Source: an uncultured Campylobacter sp.
GTDB lineage: Bacteria; Campylobacterota; Campylobacteria; Campylobacterales; Campylobacteraceae
Assembly: GCF_938039205.1 (NCBI RefSeq)
Contig: NZ_CALHVM010000056.1
Span: 62,001-126,000, forward strand
Reading direction: 5' to 3'
DNA: 64,000 bases
The notes beneath the pieces were generated by a model that saw nothing but the letters and a program-made list of their open reading frames with translations, made no database searches and was not told the DNA's origin. This document shows positions 46,718 through 56,368 of the stretch, one piece after another. Each line of letters opens with the position of its first letter. The stretch's first letter is position 1. Made by a program: the position numbers and the translations under genes.

Positions 46718-47146
46718 ATGCAAGAGTGGGCTTTGTGGGCGCTAGCTTCGGCGGTTTTTGCCGCACTTACGGCGATTTTCGCCAAGGTTGGGCTTGAGGG
46801 TATAGACTCAAATTTCGCGACTTTTATCAGGACGCTCGTTATCGCTGCGGCGCTGGTTTTGTTTCTCACATATGCTAAAAAGTGGCAGCCGCTTGGCGAG
46901 CTAAGCGCGCGAAACTGGCTGTTTTTGACGCTTAGCGGACTGGCCACCGGCGCATCGTGGCTGGCGTATTTTAAGGCGCTTCAGATAGGCTCCGCGTCGC
47001 AGGTAGCGCCGATAGATAAGCTTAGCGTCGTTTTGGTCGTTGTTTTTGCGGTTATGTTTTTGGGCGAGCGCCCGAGCGTCAGAGAGTGGATCGGTATCGC
47101 GCTGATTGCTAGCGGCGTGTTTACGCTGGTATTTGCGGATAAATAG
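46718..47146 (+). CDS. Half-size EamA transporter
   Basis: The 142-aa protein is a single EamA domain with about five membrane segments. The segment WLAYFKALQIGSASQVAPIDKLSVVLVVVFAVMFLGERPSVREWIGIALI is typical of this family. Unlike RarD it has only one repeat, so it probably acts as a dimer. Substrate unknown. Confidence 0.82.
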   Translation: MQEWALWALASAVFAALTAIFAKVGLEGIDSNFATFIRTLVIAAALVLFLTYAKKWQPLGELSARNWLFLTLSGLATGASWLAYFKALQIGSASQVAPIDKLSVVLVVVFAVMFLGERPSVREWIGIALIASGVFTLVFADK

Positions 47147-47168
47147 TATCAAGTAGCGGGAGTTAAAT

Positions 47169-47747
47169 TTGGAGAAATTTAAAGAAAAAATCAAAAACTC
47201 GTATTTGTATGTAGTTTTTATAAAAAGAGGATTTTACGGTAACGGCTCTGCCTTAAGAAGTATTTTTTCGGCATTTTTGATGGCTATGGTCGGTTTGTGT
47301 TTTACTTTGATCCTGTTTATTATCAAGGATATGATTTTTTATAGCGATTTTAAACCGCTAAACGAACTAACGAAAAACGTAGGGACGGTGGAGTCTGCAA
47401 ACTACGGTCTAAAAGGCGACGGAAAGCTAAAACTGAGGCTAGACGACGGCTCGGCGGTGTCATACTACATAGATAGCAGAGATGACGAGTCGTATAGACC
47501 GCTCATAAAAAAGAGGGCGGTTATATATAGCAAGGTAGTGCCGCTAGGAAATAGAATTTTGCAGCTAGAAGACGATGCGGGTAAGGTTTACGTCAAATAT
47601 AGCTACGAAGATGAACTGCAAACGCCACAGAGACGCATGGATTCGATCTACGCATGCTTAAAAATAGCCGCCTTTTTTCTATTTATAGTATGGTTTTTAA
47701 ATCGTAGAGATCTCGCGAAAGCCAAGGGTAAAAATAATAAATTTTAG
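47169..47747 (+). CDS. Membrane protein of unknown function
   Basis: The 192-aa protein has two membrane segments (~33-58 and ~163-182) around a beta-rich soluble domain with NVGTVESANYGLKGDGKLKLRLDDGSAVSYYIDS, which resembles DUF3592-like extracytoplasmic domains. It starts with TTG, with gggag upstream. It is 22 bp after the EamA gene and likely co-transcribed. Function unknown. Confidence 0.65.
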   Translation: MEKFKEKIKNSYLYVVFIKRGFYGNGSALRSIFSAFLMAMVGLCFTLILFIIKDMIFYSDFKPLNELTKNVGTVESANYGLKGDGKLKLRLDDGSAVSYYIDSRDDESYRPLIKKRAVIYSKVVPLGNRILQLEDDAGKVYVKYSYEDELQTPQRRMDSIYACLKIAAFFLFIVWFLNRRDLAKAKGKNNKF

Positions 47748-48162
47748 CGGTATTCGCTACCTTAAGAGATGTTTTTGGCTGTTGTTTTTTGAGCGGGGGT
47801 TTGGGTGATAAATTTTGCTATCCGGCAAGGCGGAACAAGCGGCTAAAGCGGCGCGGTTTTTGGTCAAATTTGCATTTTTGTTTGCGGTTTAAATTTATTT
47901 TTACCTTTTTGCGGATAGATTTTTGCCTCAAATTTACCGACAACTTTGTATTTAAATTTGAGTTTTTGAAACGGGCTGAGTTTGTTTGCTTGCTAGATTT
48001 AGATTTTGGTAAATTTGCTCGGATTAGTTGGCAAATTTACCTCGCGTTTTGCCGACTAAAAACGGTGCCGCACTTCGTGTAGCCAGGCTTGAGCTTAACT
48101 AAAACTAAGCGATCAAATTTGTGCTTGTTTGGACGAATTTACACCGTCAAATTTTAAAGACG
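47748..48162. other. Spacer between convergent genes
   Basis: No gene accepted. An open frame of 97 codons at 47789-48082 is rich in Phe from AAATTT-type DNA and lacks a ribosome binding site. The rest is AAATTT-rich spacer between two convergent genes. Confidence 0.55.
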
Positions 48163-48630
48163 TTAAGCTTTGTCTTTAAATTTCGCTTCATGCTCCAAAA
48201 GCCAAATTTTAGTCGCTAGCCCTTCGCCGCCGCTGTATCCGCCAAGGCCGTTTGAGGCGACGACTCTGTGGCAAGGCACGATGATCGGGATTTTGTTTTT
48301 TGCGTTTGCCGAGCCTGCTGCGCGAAACGCCCTCGGTCGCCCAGCCATCGCTGCTAGCTGGGCATACGTAACTCGCTGCCCGTAAGCGATCTTTTGCAGA
48401 TTTTCGTAAACGCACCTTTGAAACGCCGTGCCGCCGATATTTAGCCGCGTTTTAAAGGTTTTTAGCTCGCCTTTAAAATAACCCTCAAGCTCGCTTAAGC
48501 AGAGCTTTAAATTTGCGTCCGTTACGTCCGCACAGACAAACTCGCGCACGAAATTTATCTCACAAACTCCGCTCTCGTCGCCGCAAATCTCCAAAACGCC
48601 CACAGGCGAGTCAAAATACGCTTTTTGCAT
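48163..48630 (-). CDS. ogt: Methylated-DNA--protein-cysteine methyltransferase
   Basis: Repairs O6-alkylguanine by transferring the alkyl group to its own cysteine. The 155-aa protein has the active site IPIIVPCHRVVASNG (~113-127, Cys in PCHR) and the helix-turn-helix region YGQRVTYAQLAAMAGRPRA (~82-100). Short Ogt-like form without an Ada domain. Divergent from acnB. Confidence 0.93.
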   Translation of the reverse strand: MQKAYFDSPVGVLEICGDESGVCEINFVREFVCADVTDANLKLCLSELEGYFKGELKTFKTRLNIGGTAFQRCVYENLQKIAYGQRVTYAQLAAMAGRPRAFRAAGSANAKNKIPIIVPCHRVVASNGLGGYSGGEGLATKIWLLEHEAKFKDKA

Positions 48631-48716
48631 CGTAATTCCTTAAAATCAAGTGCTTAAATTTAGCCAAATTTCGCTTTGTTTTGCTAAAATTACGTAAATT
48701 TTAATAAGGATAAAAG

Positions 48717-51470
48717 ATGGACTTTTTCACGCAATACGAAAAACACGTAAAAGAGCGCGAGGCCCTAGGCGTACCGCCGCTACCGCTAAACGAGGAGCAG
48801 ACCAGAAAAGTCTGCGAGCTTTTAAGGCTTGAAAGCGCGCACGAGAGGGAGTATCTGGGCTTGCTCTCAGGACGCGTGCCAGCGATGGAGCCGGGCGGTG
48901 AAGGCGAAGCAATTATCGCCGCAAAGCTAGATGAAAATCAAAAGAGGGTAAAGCGGCTCGTAAATTTACTCGCAAATCGCGTAAATCCTGGCGTAGACGA
49001 CGCGGCGAAGGTAAAGGCGGAGTTTTTAAACGAGATTATAAATCATGGGCTGGTTATAAGCGAAATCGATAAAATCACCGCCGTAAATTTGCTGCGACCG
49101 ATGCTGGGCGGATACAGCGTCATCGTGTTGCTTGAGAGCTTAAAAAACGCCGACAAGGCCGTAGCGCAAGCTGCCTGTAACGTGCTAAAAGAGACGATTT
49201 TCGTGCATGATTATTTTAACGATGTGGCGGAGCTTGCTAAAAGCAATAAATTTGCGCTAGAAGTGCTGCGCTCGTGGGCCGAGGCGGAGTGGTTTAAGGC
49301 GCGCGAGAGCCTGCCGAGACGCATCAGAGCGGTCATATTTAAGGTCGCCGGCGAAACCAACACCGACGATCTAAGCCCTGCTAGCGAGGCCTATACACGC
49401 TCGGATATCCCGCTGCACGCAAATGCTATGCTAGTTAAGCGTCAGCCGGGTAGCCTAGAGATGATCGGCGAGCTCAAAAAAAGCGGGCTCGAGGTCGTCT
49501 ACGCGGGCGACGTCGTGGGTACTGGCAGTAGCCGAAAAAGTGGCATAAACTCCATCCAGTGGCACCTTGGACGCGAGATAGAGGGCGTGCCGAACAAAAA
49601 AACGGGCAGCATCGTGATAGGTACGGCGATCGCGCCGATATTTTTTAATACCGCCGAGGATAGCGGCGCGCTGCCCATAGTAGCCGACGCGAGCGCGCTA
49701 GAGACGGGCGACGTCGTCGATATCTATCCATACGCGGGCGAGATGTTCCGCGTCGGGCGCGTAAATTTGAGCGCCGAGGGTAAATTTGACGCGGTTTCAA
49801 TTTACGGTGAAACTAAATTTGAAAATTTAAATGAAAACGAAAAACCCCAAGGCGAGCCGGTCGCTCGTTTTACGCTTGCGCCAAACACGATATTTGACGA
49901 GATCAGAGCGGGCGGGCGCATACCGCTCATCATCGGCCGCTCGCTTTGCGGTAAGGCTAGGGCGGCGCTAAATTTAGGCGCGGAGGATATATTCGCAAAG
50001 CCCGCGCAGCCGCAAACGGATGAGAGCGAGGGATATACGCTAGCTCAAAAGATCGTGGGCAAGGCCTGCGGCGTGCGGGGGGTCAGGGCAGGACAGTACT
50101 GCGAACCAGCAACTCTCACCGTAGGCTCGCAGGATACCACTGGGCCGATGACGCGCGACGAGATCAAGGAGCTGGCAAGCCTTGGGTTTTCGGCAGATTT
50201 CGTGCTGCAGAGCTTTTGTCACACGGCGGCCTATCCAAAGCCTAGCGACCTTGAAACGCAAAGGACGCTGCCTAAATTTATGAGCTCGCGCGGCGGAGTG
50301 AGCCTGAGGCCCGGCGACGGGGTCATACACTCGTGGCTAAACCGCATGGTGCTGCCAGATACCGTAGGCACTGGCGGCGACTCTCATACGCGCTTTCCTA
50401 TCGGCGTGAGCTTCCCTGCGGGTAGCGGGCTGGTGGCGTTTGCGGCGGTATCGGGAGCCATGCCGCTAAATATGCCAGGCTCCGTGCTCGTGCGATTTAG
50501 CGGGCGACTGCAAAGGGGCGTGACGCTGCGCGATCTGGTAAATGCGATCCCGTACTACGCGATCAAGCGCGGGCTGCTCACGGTTGAAAAGAAAGGCAAG
50601 AAAAACGTATTTGCGGGTAAAATTTTAGAGATAGAAGGGCTGGAAAATCTAAAAGTCGAGCAGGCCTTTGAGCTAAGCGACGCCTCGGCCGAGCGCTCTG
50701 CGGCGGCCTGCGCGGTAAATTTGAGTCAGCAGAGCGTCTGCGAATACGTCCGCTCAAACGTCGCTCTCATCGAGGCGATGATAGAGGCCGGGTATGAGAG
50801 CAGGGCGAGCCTGGAGCGGCGCGCGGCAAAAATGCGCGAGTGGCTAGCGGCGCCTAGCTTGCTGCGAGCCGACAAGAACGCGCGCTACGCCGAGGTGATC
50901 GAGATAAATTTGGACGAAATCACTGAGCCCATCCTGGCCTGCCCGAACGACCCCGACGACGTCACGACTCTGAGCGAAATTTTGGCTAGTAGCTCGCGCC
51001 CGCATAAGATCGACGAGGTATTTGTGGGTAGCTGTATGACCAATATCGGCCACTACCGCGCGCTAGGCGAGGCTCTGCGGGGGCTTGGGACGCTGCCCAC
51101 TCGCCTTTGGATCGCGCCGCCTACCAAGATGGATCAGGCACTGCTAGAAAAGGAAGGCTATTACGATATCTTCCGCAAGGTAGGCGCTCGCACGGAGGTG
51201 CCGGGCTGCTCGCTTTGTATGGGTAACCAAGCCCGCGTAAACGACGGCGCGACGGTGTTTTCGACTTCGACGAGAAATTTCGATAACCGAATGGGCATGG
51301 GCGCGCGCGTGTATCTAGGCAGCGCCGAGCTAGCGGCCGTTTGCGCCGTGCTAGGCAGGCTGCCTAGCGTCTCAGAATACATAAGTATAGTGCCCCAAAA
51401 GCTTGCGGGCAAAGAGGCGCAAATTTATAGGTATCTAAATTTTAACGAGATAGAAAATTTTAAAATTTAG
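48717..51470 (+). CDS. acnB: Aconitate hydratase B
   Basis: TCA-cycle enzyme interconverting citrate and isocitrate through a 4Fe-4S cluster. The 917-aa AcnB has the HEAT-like N-terminal domain (1-160), a swivel domain with [21 protein letters not shown] (~215), [18 protein letters not shown] (~271), [18 protein letters not shown] (~548) and the cluster cysteines in [16 protein letters not shown] (~766) and [12 protein letters not shown] (~829). It is slightly longer than E. coli AcnB. Monocistronic. Confidence 0.97.
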   Translation: MDFFTQYEKHVKEREALGVPPLPLNEEQTRKVCELLRLESAHEREYLGLLSGRVPAMEPGGEGEAIIAAKLDENQKRVKRLVNLLANRVNPGVDDAAKVKAEFLNEIINHGLVISEIDKITAVNLLRPMLGGYSVIVLLESLKNADKAVAQAACNVLKETIFVHDYFNDVAELAKSNKFALEVLRSWAEAEWFKARESLPRRIRAVIFKVAGETNTDDLSPASEAYTRSDIPLHANAMLVKRQPGSLEMIGELKKSGLEVVYAGDVVGTGSSRKSGINSIQWHLGREIEGVPNKKTGSIVIGTAIAPIFFNTAEDSGALPIVADASALETGDVVDIYPYAGEMFRVGRVNLSAEGKFDAVSIYGETKFENLNENEKPQGEPVARFTLAPNTIFDEIRAGGRIPLIIGRSLCGKARAALNLGAEDIFAKPAQPQTDESEGYTLAQKIVGKACGVRGVRAGQYCEPATLTVGSQDTTGPMTRDEIKELASLGFSADFVLQSFCHTAAYPKPSDLETQRTLPKFMSSRGGVSLRPGDGVIHSWLNRMVLPDTVGTGGDSHTRFPIGVSFPAGSGLVAFAAVSGAMPLNMPGSVLVRFSGRLQRGVTLRDLVNAIPYYAIKRGLLTVEKKGKKNVFAGKILEIEGLENLKVEQAFELSDASAERSAAACAVNLSQQSVCEYVRSNVALIEAMIEAGYESRASLERRAAKMREWLAAPSLLRADKNARYAEVIEINLDEITEPILACPNDPDDVTTLSEILASSSRPHKIDEVFVGSCMTNIGHYRALGEALRGLGTLPTRLWIAPPTKMDQALLEKEGYYDIFRKVGARTEVPGCSLCMGNQARVNDGATVFSTSTRNFDNRMGMGARVYLGSAELAAVCAVLGRLPSVSEYISIVPQKLAGKEAQIYRYLNFNEIENFKI

Positions 51471-51831
51471 TTTTTCGGCGCGGCGGCGTATTTTTTATGG
51501 ACGGATACGCCGCTATAGATAGTTTAGCGACGGATGTGTCATATTTTGATGTTTACGCGTCTAAGTTCTCTTTGCGGCGATGATTTTACTCACGGCGACC
51601 ATGCTGAGTTCGTCTGTATGGCCAAATTTTGCTTCGCTCTAAATAAATACGTAAGTCTCTAGACAGGGTAAAAGCGGTAAAATTCGTACTTGCCTATCTC
51701 GTAAAATGCACTTAAATTTTACTCTTTTTTCGCATATTTTGCCCTCTCTTTTGCGCGCTAAATTTCATTTAAATTCAACTACTTTTTTATTTTAAAAATG
51801 TAAAATCTCGTTTAAAAACTTAAGGTTAAAA
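51471..51831. other. Spacer after acnB
   Basis: No gene. It contains the acnB hairpin (51483-51513) and, near its right end, an A/T-rich promoter-like stretch with TAAAAT about 30 bp before the channel gene. Confidence 0.55.
51483..51513 (+). terminator. Hairpin after acnB
   Basis: GCGGCGTAT (51483-51491) pairs with ATACGCCGC (51505-51513). There is no T-tract, so it may be a transcript-stabilising hairpin instead. Confidence 0.55.
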
Positions 51832-52443
51832 ATGACTGCGCTCCTCGTCGCCGAATACATCGGCATAGCCTCCGCAGCCACGAGCGGATTTATCTTCGCG
51901 GTTAAGCGCGACTGCGACTGGCTGGGTATCTTTATCGCCGCGCTTCTAACCGCGCTTGGAGGCGGATTTATGCGCGACGCTATCGTCTCGCGCCCGCCGT
52001 ATTCGTTTACGCACTATGCTCCGTGCATCATCGTGATGGCGATGCTCTTTCTCTCGGCGTTTTTGCGCCTGCACAAGCGAAGCGACATCGAGAAAAAATT
52101 CCTTTTCGTCACCACCGACGCCGTAGACCTGGTGAGCTTTTCTATCGTCGGAGCGATCGTGGCGCTGCAGTTTGGCTACAACGTCTTTGGCGTCGTGCTA
52201 CTCGCGCTTTGTAACGGCGTGGGCGGCGGCATGATACGCGATGTGCTTTTTAACGAGATCCCTTGGTGCCTAAAAACCGGGCTTTACGCGACGGTTAGCA
52301 TCGTCGTGGGGCTGATTTATTTCGCGATGGATTATGCGGGATTTACGAGCGTATTTTGGGTGATGGGGCTTTTTGCGTTTGGCGTCGTGTTTAGGCTTGC
52401 GGCGTATTATCTCGGCTGGCATCTGCCGACTTTGCAGAAGTGA
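51832..52443 (+). CDS. TRIC-type cation channel family protein (UPF0126)
   Basis: The 203-aa membrane protein has about seven membrane segments and two internal repeats, each with GGGFMRDAI or GGGMIRDVL, the YadS/UPF0126 signature related to trimeric intracellular cation channels. A potassium or small-cation role is inferred from the family. Confidence 0.88.
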   Translation: MTALLVAEYIGIASAATSGFIFAVKRDCDWLGIFIAALLTALGGGFMRDAIVSRPPYSFTHYAPCIIVMAMLFLSAFLRLHKRSDIEKKFLFVTTDAVDLVSFSIVGAIVALQFGYNVFGVVLLALCNGVGGGMIRDVLFNEIPWCLKTGLYATVSIVVGLIYFAMDYAGFTSVFWVMGLFAFGVVFRLAAYYLGWHLPTLQK

Positions 52444-52485
52444 AATTTATCTAACTTTTTACCGCAATGCGTTAAATTTGAAAAT

Positions 52486-53331
52486 TTGCAAAATTTACGC
52501 GCAAGATATGAAAAATACGGATCTGAGCGTATAATTGAAGAGATAAAAAGCTATGCTAAAAATGCGGTGGAAATTTCGCTAAAAGTAAGCGACGATCAGC
52601 AAATACCGATAGGCGCGTCAAAATTTGGGGGACCACTAGATTTACCGCGAAACGAGCCGTGGCCCGTAAATGAGCAAACCGGCGAGCCGCTTCATTTTAT
52701 AGCGCAGATAAATTTTAGCGAAGTTTCAGAGTTTGATACCCAGAGCGAGTTGCCGAGTCGCGGCATGCTCTATCTATTTTATGATTGCGCCGGGATGCCG
52801 TGGGGATAGGGTCCAAAAGACGGCGCTTTCAAAAAGGTGATTTATGCGGAGGATACGAGCTAGCTGGAACGCAAAGTCGCGCCGTTTGAAAACAACGAAG
52901 CGTTTGCGGCGACTTCTTTAAAATTTGCAAATACGACCGAGTTGCCGGATTTGGAGAGCGATTTGGTCGGCGACACCTAGATGAGCGATGACGAAATCGA
53001 CGCGTATTGGTAGATGGCGGATGATTTTTGTGAGCAGCGCAGTGAAAATAAAATTTTAGGACATTCAGGCAATATCCAAGGCGGCATGGAGCTAGAGTGC
53101 GAGCTTGTGACAAACGGCTTTTATTGCGGCGGCGATGAGGATTATAGCGGGCCGGAGTTTAAAAAATTGCGGCAAAATATCGGCGAGTGGACGCTACTAC
53201 TACAAATCGGAAGTAACGACGAAAACGAGATGATGTGGTGTGATTGCGGTAAAATTTATCTGTGGATCAGAAAAAGCGATCTACGCGAGAGGAAATTTGA
53301 TAAAAGCTGGCTAGTGCTTCAGTGTGATTAA
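52486..53331 (+). pseudogene. DUF1963-family gene interrupted by four in-frame TAG codons
   Basis: One continuous reading frame encodes a DUF1963/YwqG-like protein of about 281 codons, the usual family length. Recognisable parts are KFGGPLDLP and LHFIAQINF early, LYLFYDCAGMPWG, GPKDGAFKKVIY, DDEIDAYW, KILGHSGNIQGGMELEC and WTLLLQIGS with a MMWCDCGKIYLWI ending. The frame is broken by TAG at 52807, 52861, 52978 and 53011, with no insertion or deletion. The start is a poor TTG without a ribosome binding site. Most likely a pseudogene; the 53014-53331 part could be made as a separate fragment from ATG. Function of the family is unknown. Confidence 0.8.
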
Positions 53332-53480
53332 ATTTGCGGCTATGGCGGGTTCTCGGGATCAAATTTGACGATTGCTGTGCTAAATCTTCGCGGGTTAAAA
53401 AACACACAAATTTGGCTTGTGTTTGTCGGGCAAAAGACGTGGTAGGCGGAATTTAGTAAATTAGATCCAAATTTGAAAGC

Positions 53481-53834
53481 CTAATCCGCTTTTTGCAGTA
53501 TCGCTGCAGCTATCGCAAAGCCGCCGTCGTGACTGATGGTGATTTGTGCGTCTTTTAGATTAAAATTTTTAATGATTTTTTCTGAGAGCTTTACTTTTGG
53601 AGCGTTTTTCTCGTCTTTGTAAATTTGAGCGTCAAAGAACGAAAACTCAGCCGAGATCCCGCAGCCAAGAGCCTTGCTGATAGCTTCTTTAGCTGCGAAA
53701 AATCCCGCTATCGTAGCGTCCGTTTTTGCGATATTTATCTCGTCGTCGCTCAAAAAATATCTCAAAAAATCCTCGCCTCGCCGCTCTTTAAGCCTTGAGA
53801 TACGCGAGATCGCTACGATATCTATGCCGATCAT
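53481..53834 (-). CDS. acpS: Holo-[acyl-carrier-protein] synthase
   Basis: Transfers phosphopantetheine from CoA to acyl carrier protein. The 117-aa protein starts [12 protein letters not shown] and has [13 protein letters not shown] (~44-56) and [13 protein letters not shown] near the end, the complete AcpS signature. It overlaps the end of fliL by 4 bp and is translated with it. Confidence 0.95.
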   Translation of the reverse strand: MIGIDIVAISRISRLKERRGEDFLRYFLSDDEINIAKTDATIAGFFAAKEAISKALGCGISAEFSFFDAQIYKDEKNAPKVKLSEKIIKNFNLKDAQITISHDGGFAIAAAILQKAD

Positions 53835-54364
53835 TGCACCACAAAGTCGGTAAAGTAGATGTTTTTTATATGACCGTCGGCCAAAACCTCGTTTAGGCGG
53901 TCGACTATCTCGTCCTTTAGACGGTTTTTGCCTTTTTGAGTGCTTACCTCTTCGTACGTTTTAGACGAGAGTGTAGATACGACGATATCCCTTATTAGCG
54001 GCTTTTTCTTATCGATTTCAGGCGTTAATGTATCGGCGCTAAGCTCTAGATCAACCTTCGTTTTTAGGTATCTCGAGCCGCTTTCGCTAAGCAAATTTAC
54101 GATAAACTGATCTAGCGGATAAACCGGGCCCATATTTACATAATCGTTTGATCGCTTGCCCGCCGTATTTTTAGGTGCTGCGGCTTGGACTTGCTCGGTT
54201 TGAACCTGTGCCGTTTGCGCTTGCGCGTTCTCTTCATTGCCGCCCATTAGCAAGAACGCCAAAAGTCCGCCAACTACCAAAAGAAGCAGTAAAATAACAA
54301 TGATGATGATAAGAACCAGCCCGTTTCCCTTTTTGCCTTGATTTTCTAAAATTTCTTCAGCCAT
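53831..54364 (-). CDS. fliL: Flagellar basal body-associated protein FliL
   Basis: The 177-aa inner-membrane protein associates with the flagellar stator. It has a single membrane segment at ~15-38 ([22 protein letters not shown]), a Gln/Ala-rich linker, and the FliL periplasmic domain with [27 protein letters not shown] and a C-terminal [12 protein letters not shown] ggagaa ribosome binding site precedes ATG. The fliL-acpS pair is isolated from other flagellar genes. Confidence 0.93.
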   Translation of the reverse strand: MAEEILENQGKKGNGLVLIIIIVILLLLLVVGGLLAFLLMGGNEENAQAQTAQVQTEQVQAAAPKNTAGKRSNDYVNMGPVYPLDQFIVNLLSESGSRYLKTKVDLELSADTLTPEIDKKKPLIRDIVVSTLSSKTYEEVSTQKGKNRLKDEIVDRLNEVLADGHIKNIYFTDFVVQ

Positions 54365-54424
54365 CTATTCTCCTTAAAATTTTAGCTATAATTATATCTT
54401 AAATTTTTGAAAAATGAGAAGGCA

Positions 54425-54898
54425 ATGGTACATAAAACAAATGCCGCGAGGTTTTTAGACAGTAAACATATCCCTTATGAGCTAGTTGAATACGAAGTGG
54501 ATGAGAGCGATCTGAGCGCCGTTCACGTAGCTGCCGTTTGCGGCAAGCAAATAGAAAAAATATATAAAACCATCGTCTGCGAATGCGAGCCTAAAGGCTA
54601 CGTCGTGGCGTGCATACAGGGCGATTTGAGCTTAAATTTAAAGGCTCTGGCTAGACTTAGCGGGCATAAAAAATGCGAACTTTTAAACTTAAGAGAACTT
54701 GAAAAAGTGACGGGCTATATCAGGGGCGGCTGCTCGCCTATAGCGATGAAAAAGGCGTTCGAGACGTTTTTTGACGAGAGGATTTTAAAGCAAGATTACG
54801 TCTACGTGAGTGCCGGGGTGCGCGGAAAACAGATCAAAATTGCGCCTCAAAGCTTGATAGAAGCTGTCAACGCAAAGCTTGGAGACGTCGCCGTTTAG
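54425..54898 (+). CDS. ybaK: Cys-tRNA(Pro)/Cys-tRNA(Cys) deacylase YbaK
   Basis: Hydrolyses mischarged aminoacyl-tRNA to maintain translation fidelity. From ATG at 54425 the protein has 157 aa, starting MVHKTNAARFLDSKHIPYELVEY; a TTG 18 bp earlier is the alternative start. The family signatures are KIYKTIVCE, GDLSLNLKALA and TGYIRGGCSPIAMKK. It diverges from fliL across a 60-bp spacer. Confidence 0.9.
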   Translation: MVHKTNAARFLDSKHIPYELVEYEVDESDLSAVHVAAVCGKQIEKIYKTIVCECEPKGYVVACIQGDLSLNLKALARLSGHKKCELLNLRELEKVTGYIRGGCSPIAMKKAFETFFDERILKQDYVYVSAGVRGKQIKIAPQSLIEAVNAKLGDVAV

Positions 54899-54965
54899 TA
54901 AAATTTAACCCAAAAATGCTAAAATACGCCGTCTTAAAATAAAATAAATTTATAAAGGTAAAATT

Positions 54966-56366
54966 TTGATAGACGAAATTTTTAGAGAATACGATATACG
55001 CGGTATTTACGAGCGCGATCTAAATGAAATCAGCGTCAAAGCGATCGGGTTAAATTTGGGTCGAGAGATGCTACGCCGAGGCGCAAAAAACGTTAGCGTA
55101 GGATATGACGCTAGACTAAGCGCGAATGAGATTTTCGGCTGGCTAGTTAGCGGGCTAAATTTGGCCGGTATGAAAGTCTACGATATTGGCTTGCTACCGA
55201 CTCCGGTTGGGTATTTTAGCGTGTTTTCAGACAAATTTGACGCAAATATAATGATAACCGGTTCTCATAATCCAAAAGAGTACAATGGCTTTAAAATCAC
55301 GATTTTTAAAGATAGCTATTTTGGTGAGGATTTGCAAAAGTTAAAAATCGCCGTACTGGCTGATATCACGGCAAAAACGAAAATACCGGATGATCCGAGG
55401 GCTGAAAAATTCGATATCGCGACGCCTTATAAAAATTTTCTTATAGAGCAGTTTGGGCATCTAAAAGCCTTACCGCTTAAAATCGTCATCGACTGTGCAA
55501 ACGGCGCAGTTGGAGCAGTGCTACCCGAAATTTGTGAGGCGTTAAATTTGGATGCGAAAATTTTATACCCCGAGCCCGACGGAAACTTCCCAAACCATCA
55601 TCCAGACCCTAGCGAGGAGAAAAACTTAATCGATCTAAAAGCTGCGCTAAAGGGCGAATTTGACATAGGATTTGGCTTTGACGGCGACGGCGACCGTATC
55701 GCGGTTCTGACCAAAAAACGCAACATAAAAGGCGATGAGCTAGCATATCTATATAGCCTCGCGATGAAAAATCCGCGCGTGCTGGGCGAGGTCAAATGCT
55801 CGCAAAATATGTACGACGAGATCGACGCGCACGGCGGCAAAAGCTTCATGGGCAAGACCGGCCACAGCAACATCAAAAAGGCGATGAAAGAGCTAAATAT
55901 CGACATGGCGGCCGAGGTGAGCGGGCATATTTTCTTTAAGGAGCGGTATTTTGGCTTTGACGACGCGACGTATGCGATGTTTCGCGCGCTAGAGCTGGTT
56001 GCAAAGGGCTTTAACCTAGATGGCGAGCTAGATAAACTGCCAAAAGTTTTCAGTACCGACGAGATAAAGATAAAAACGACCGACGCACAGAAATTTAAAC
56101 TAGTTACAAAGCTAAAAGAGGTTTTGGTTGAAATTTACGAAAATGGCGACGCGCAAAATTTGCTAGCAGGCCTAGGTAAAATAGCCGAAATCATCGACAT
56201 AGACGGAGTTAGAGTGAGATTTGAGGACGGTAGCTGGGCGCTAGTGCGAGCCTCAAATACGACGCCTGTTATCGTTACGAGATTTGAGACCAAGGATCAA
56301 AATTTACTGGTGCAGCTTCAAGAAACATTTTTAAATTTGGTCGAAAATTTAAAGCAAAAGGCATAA
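54966..56366 (+). CDS. manB: Phosphomannomutase/phosphoglucomutase
   Basis: Interconverts mannose 6-phosphate and mannose 1-phosphate (or the glucose forms). The 466-aa enzyme has the phosphoserine loop TGSHNPKEYNGFK (~97-109), the Mg loop GFDGDGDRIAV (~237), sugar-specificity EVSGHIFFKE (~317) and a C-terminal phosphate-binding RASNTTPV. It starts with TTG, preceded by aaagg, since no nearby ATG fits. First gene of a mannose-polysaccharide operon, 2 bp before manC. Confidence 0.93.
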   Translation: MIDEIFREYDIRGIYERDLNEISVKAIGLNLGREMLRRGAKNVSVGYDARLSANEIFGWLVSGLNLAGMKVYDIGLLPTPVGYFSVFSDKFDANIMITGSHNPKEYNGFKITIFKDSYFGEDLQKLKIAVLADITAKTKIPDDPRAEKFDIATPYKNFLIEQFGHLKALPLKIVIDCANGAVGAVLPEICEALNLDAKILYPEPDGNFPNHHPDPSEEKNLIDLKAALKGEFDIGFGFDGDGDRIAVLTKKRNIKGDELAYLYSLAMKNPRVLGEVKCSQNMYDEIDAHGGKSFMGKTGHSNIKKAMKELNIDMAAEVSGHIFFKERYFGFDDATYAMFRALELVAKGFNLDGELDKLPKVFSTDEIKIKTTDAQKFKLVTKLKEVLVEIYENGDAQNLLAGLGKIAEIIDIDGVRVRFEDGSWALVRASNTTPVIVTRFETKDQNLLVQLQETFLNLVENLKQKA

Positions 56367-56368
56367 AA

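Noticed and set aside
47789..48082. 97-codon open frame
   Set aside because: No ribosome binding site; composition is dominated by Phe and Lys from AAATTT-type spacer DNA, and it lies between convergent genes.
52486..53331. Genome-wide TAG recoding as the cause of the four TAG codons
   Set aside because: Several intact genes here, including nagZ and acnB, end in TAG at their expected lengths, so TAG works as a normal stop codon.
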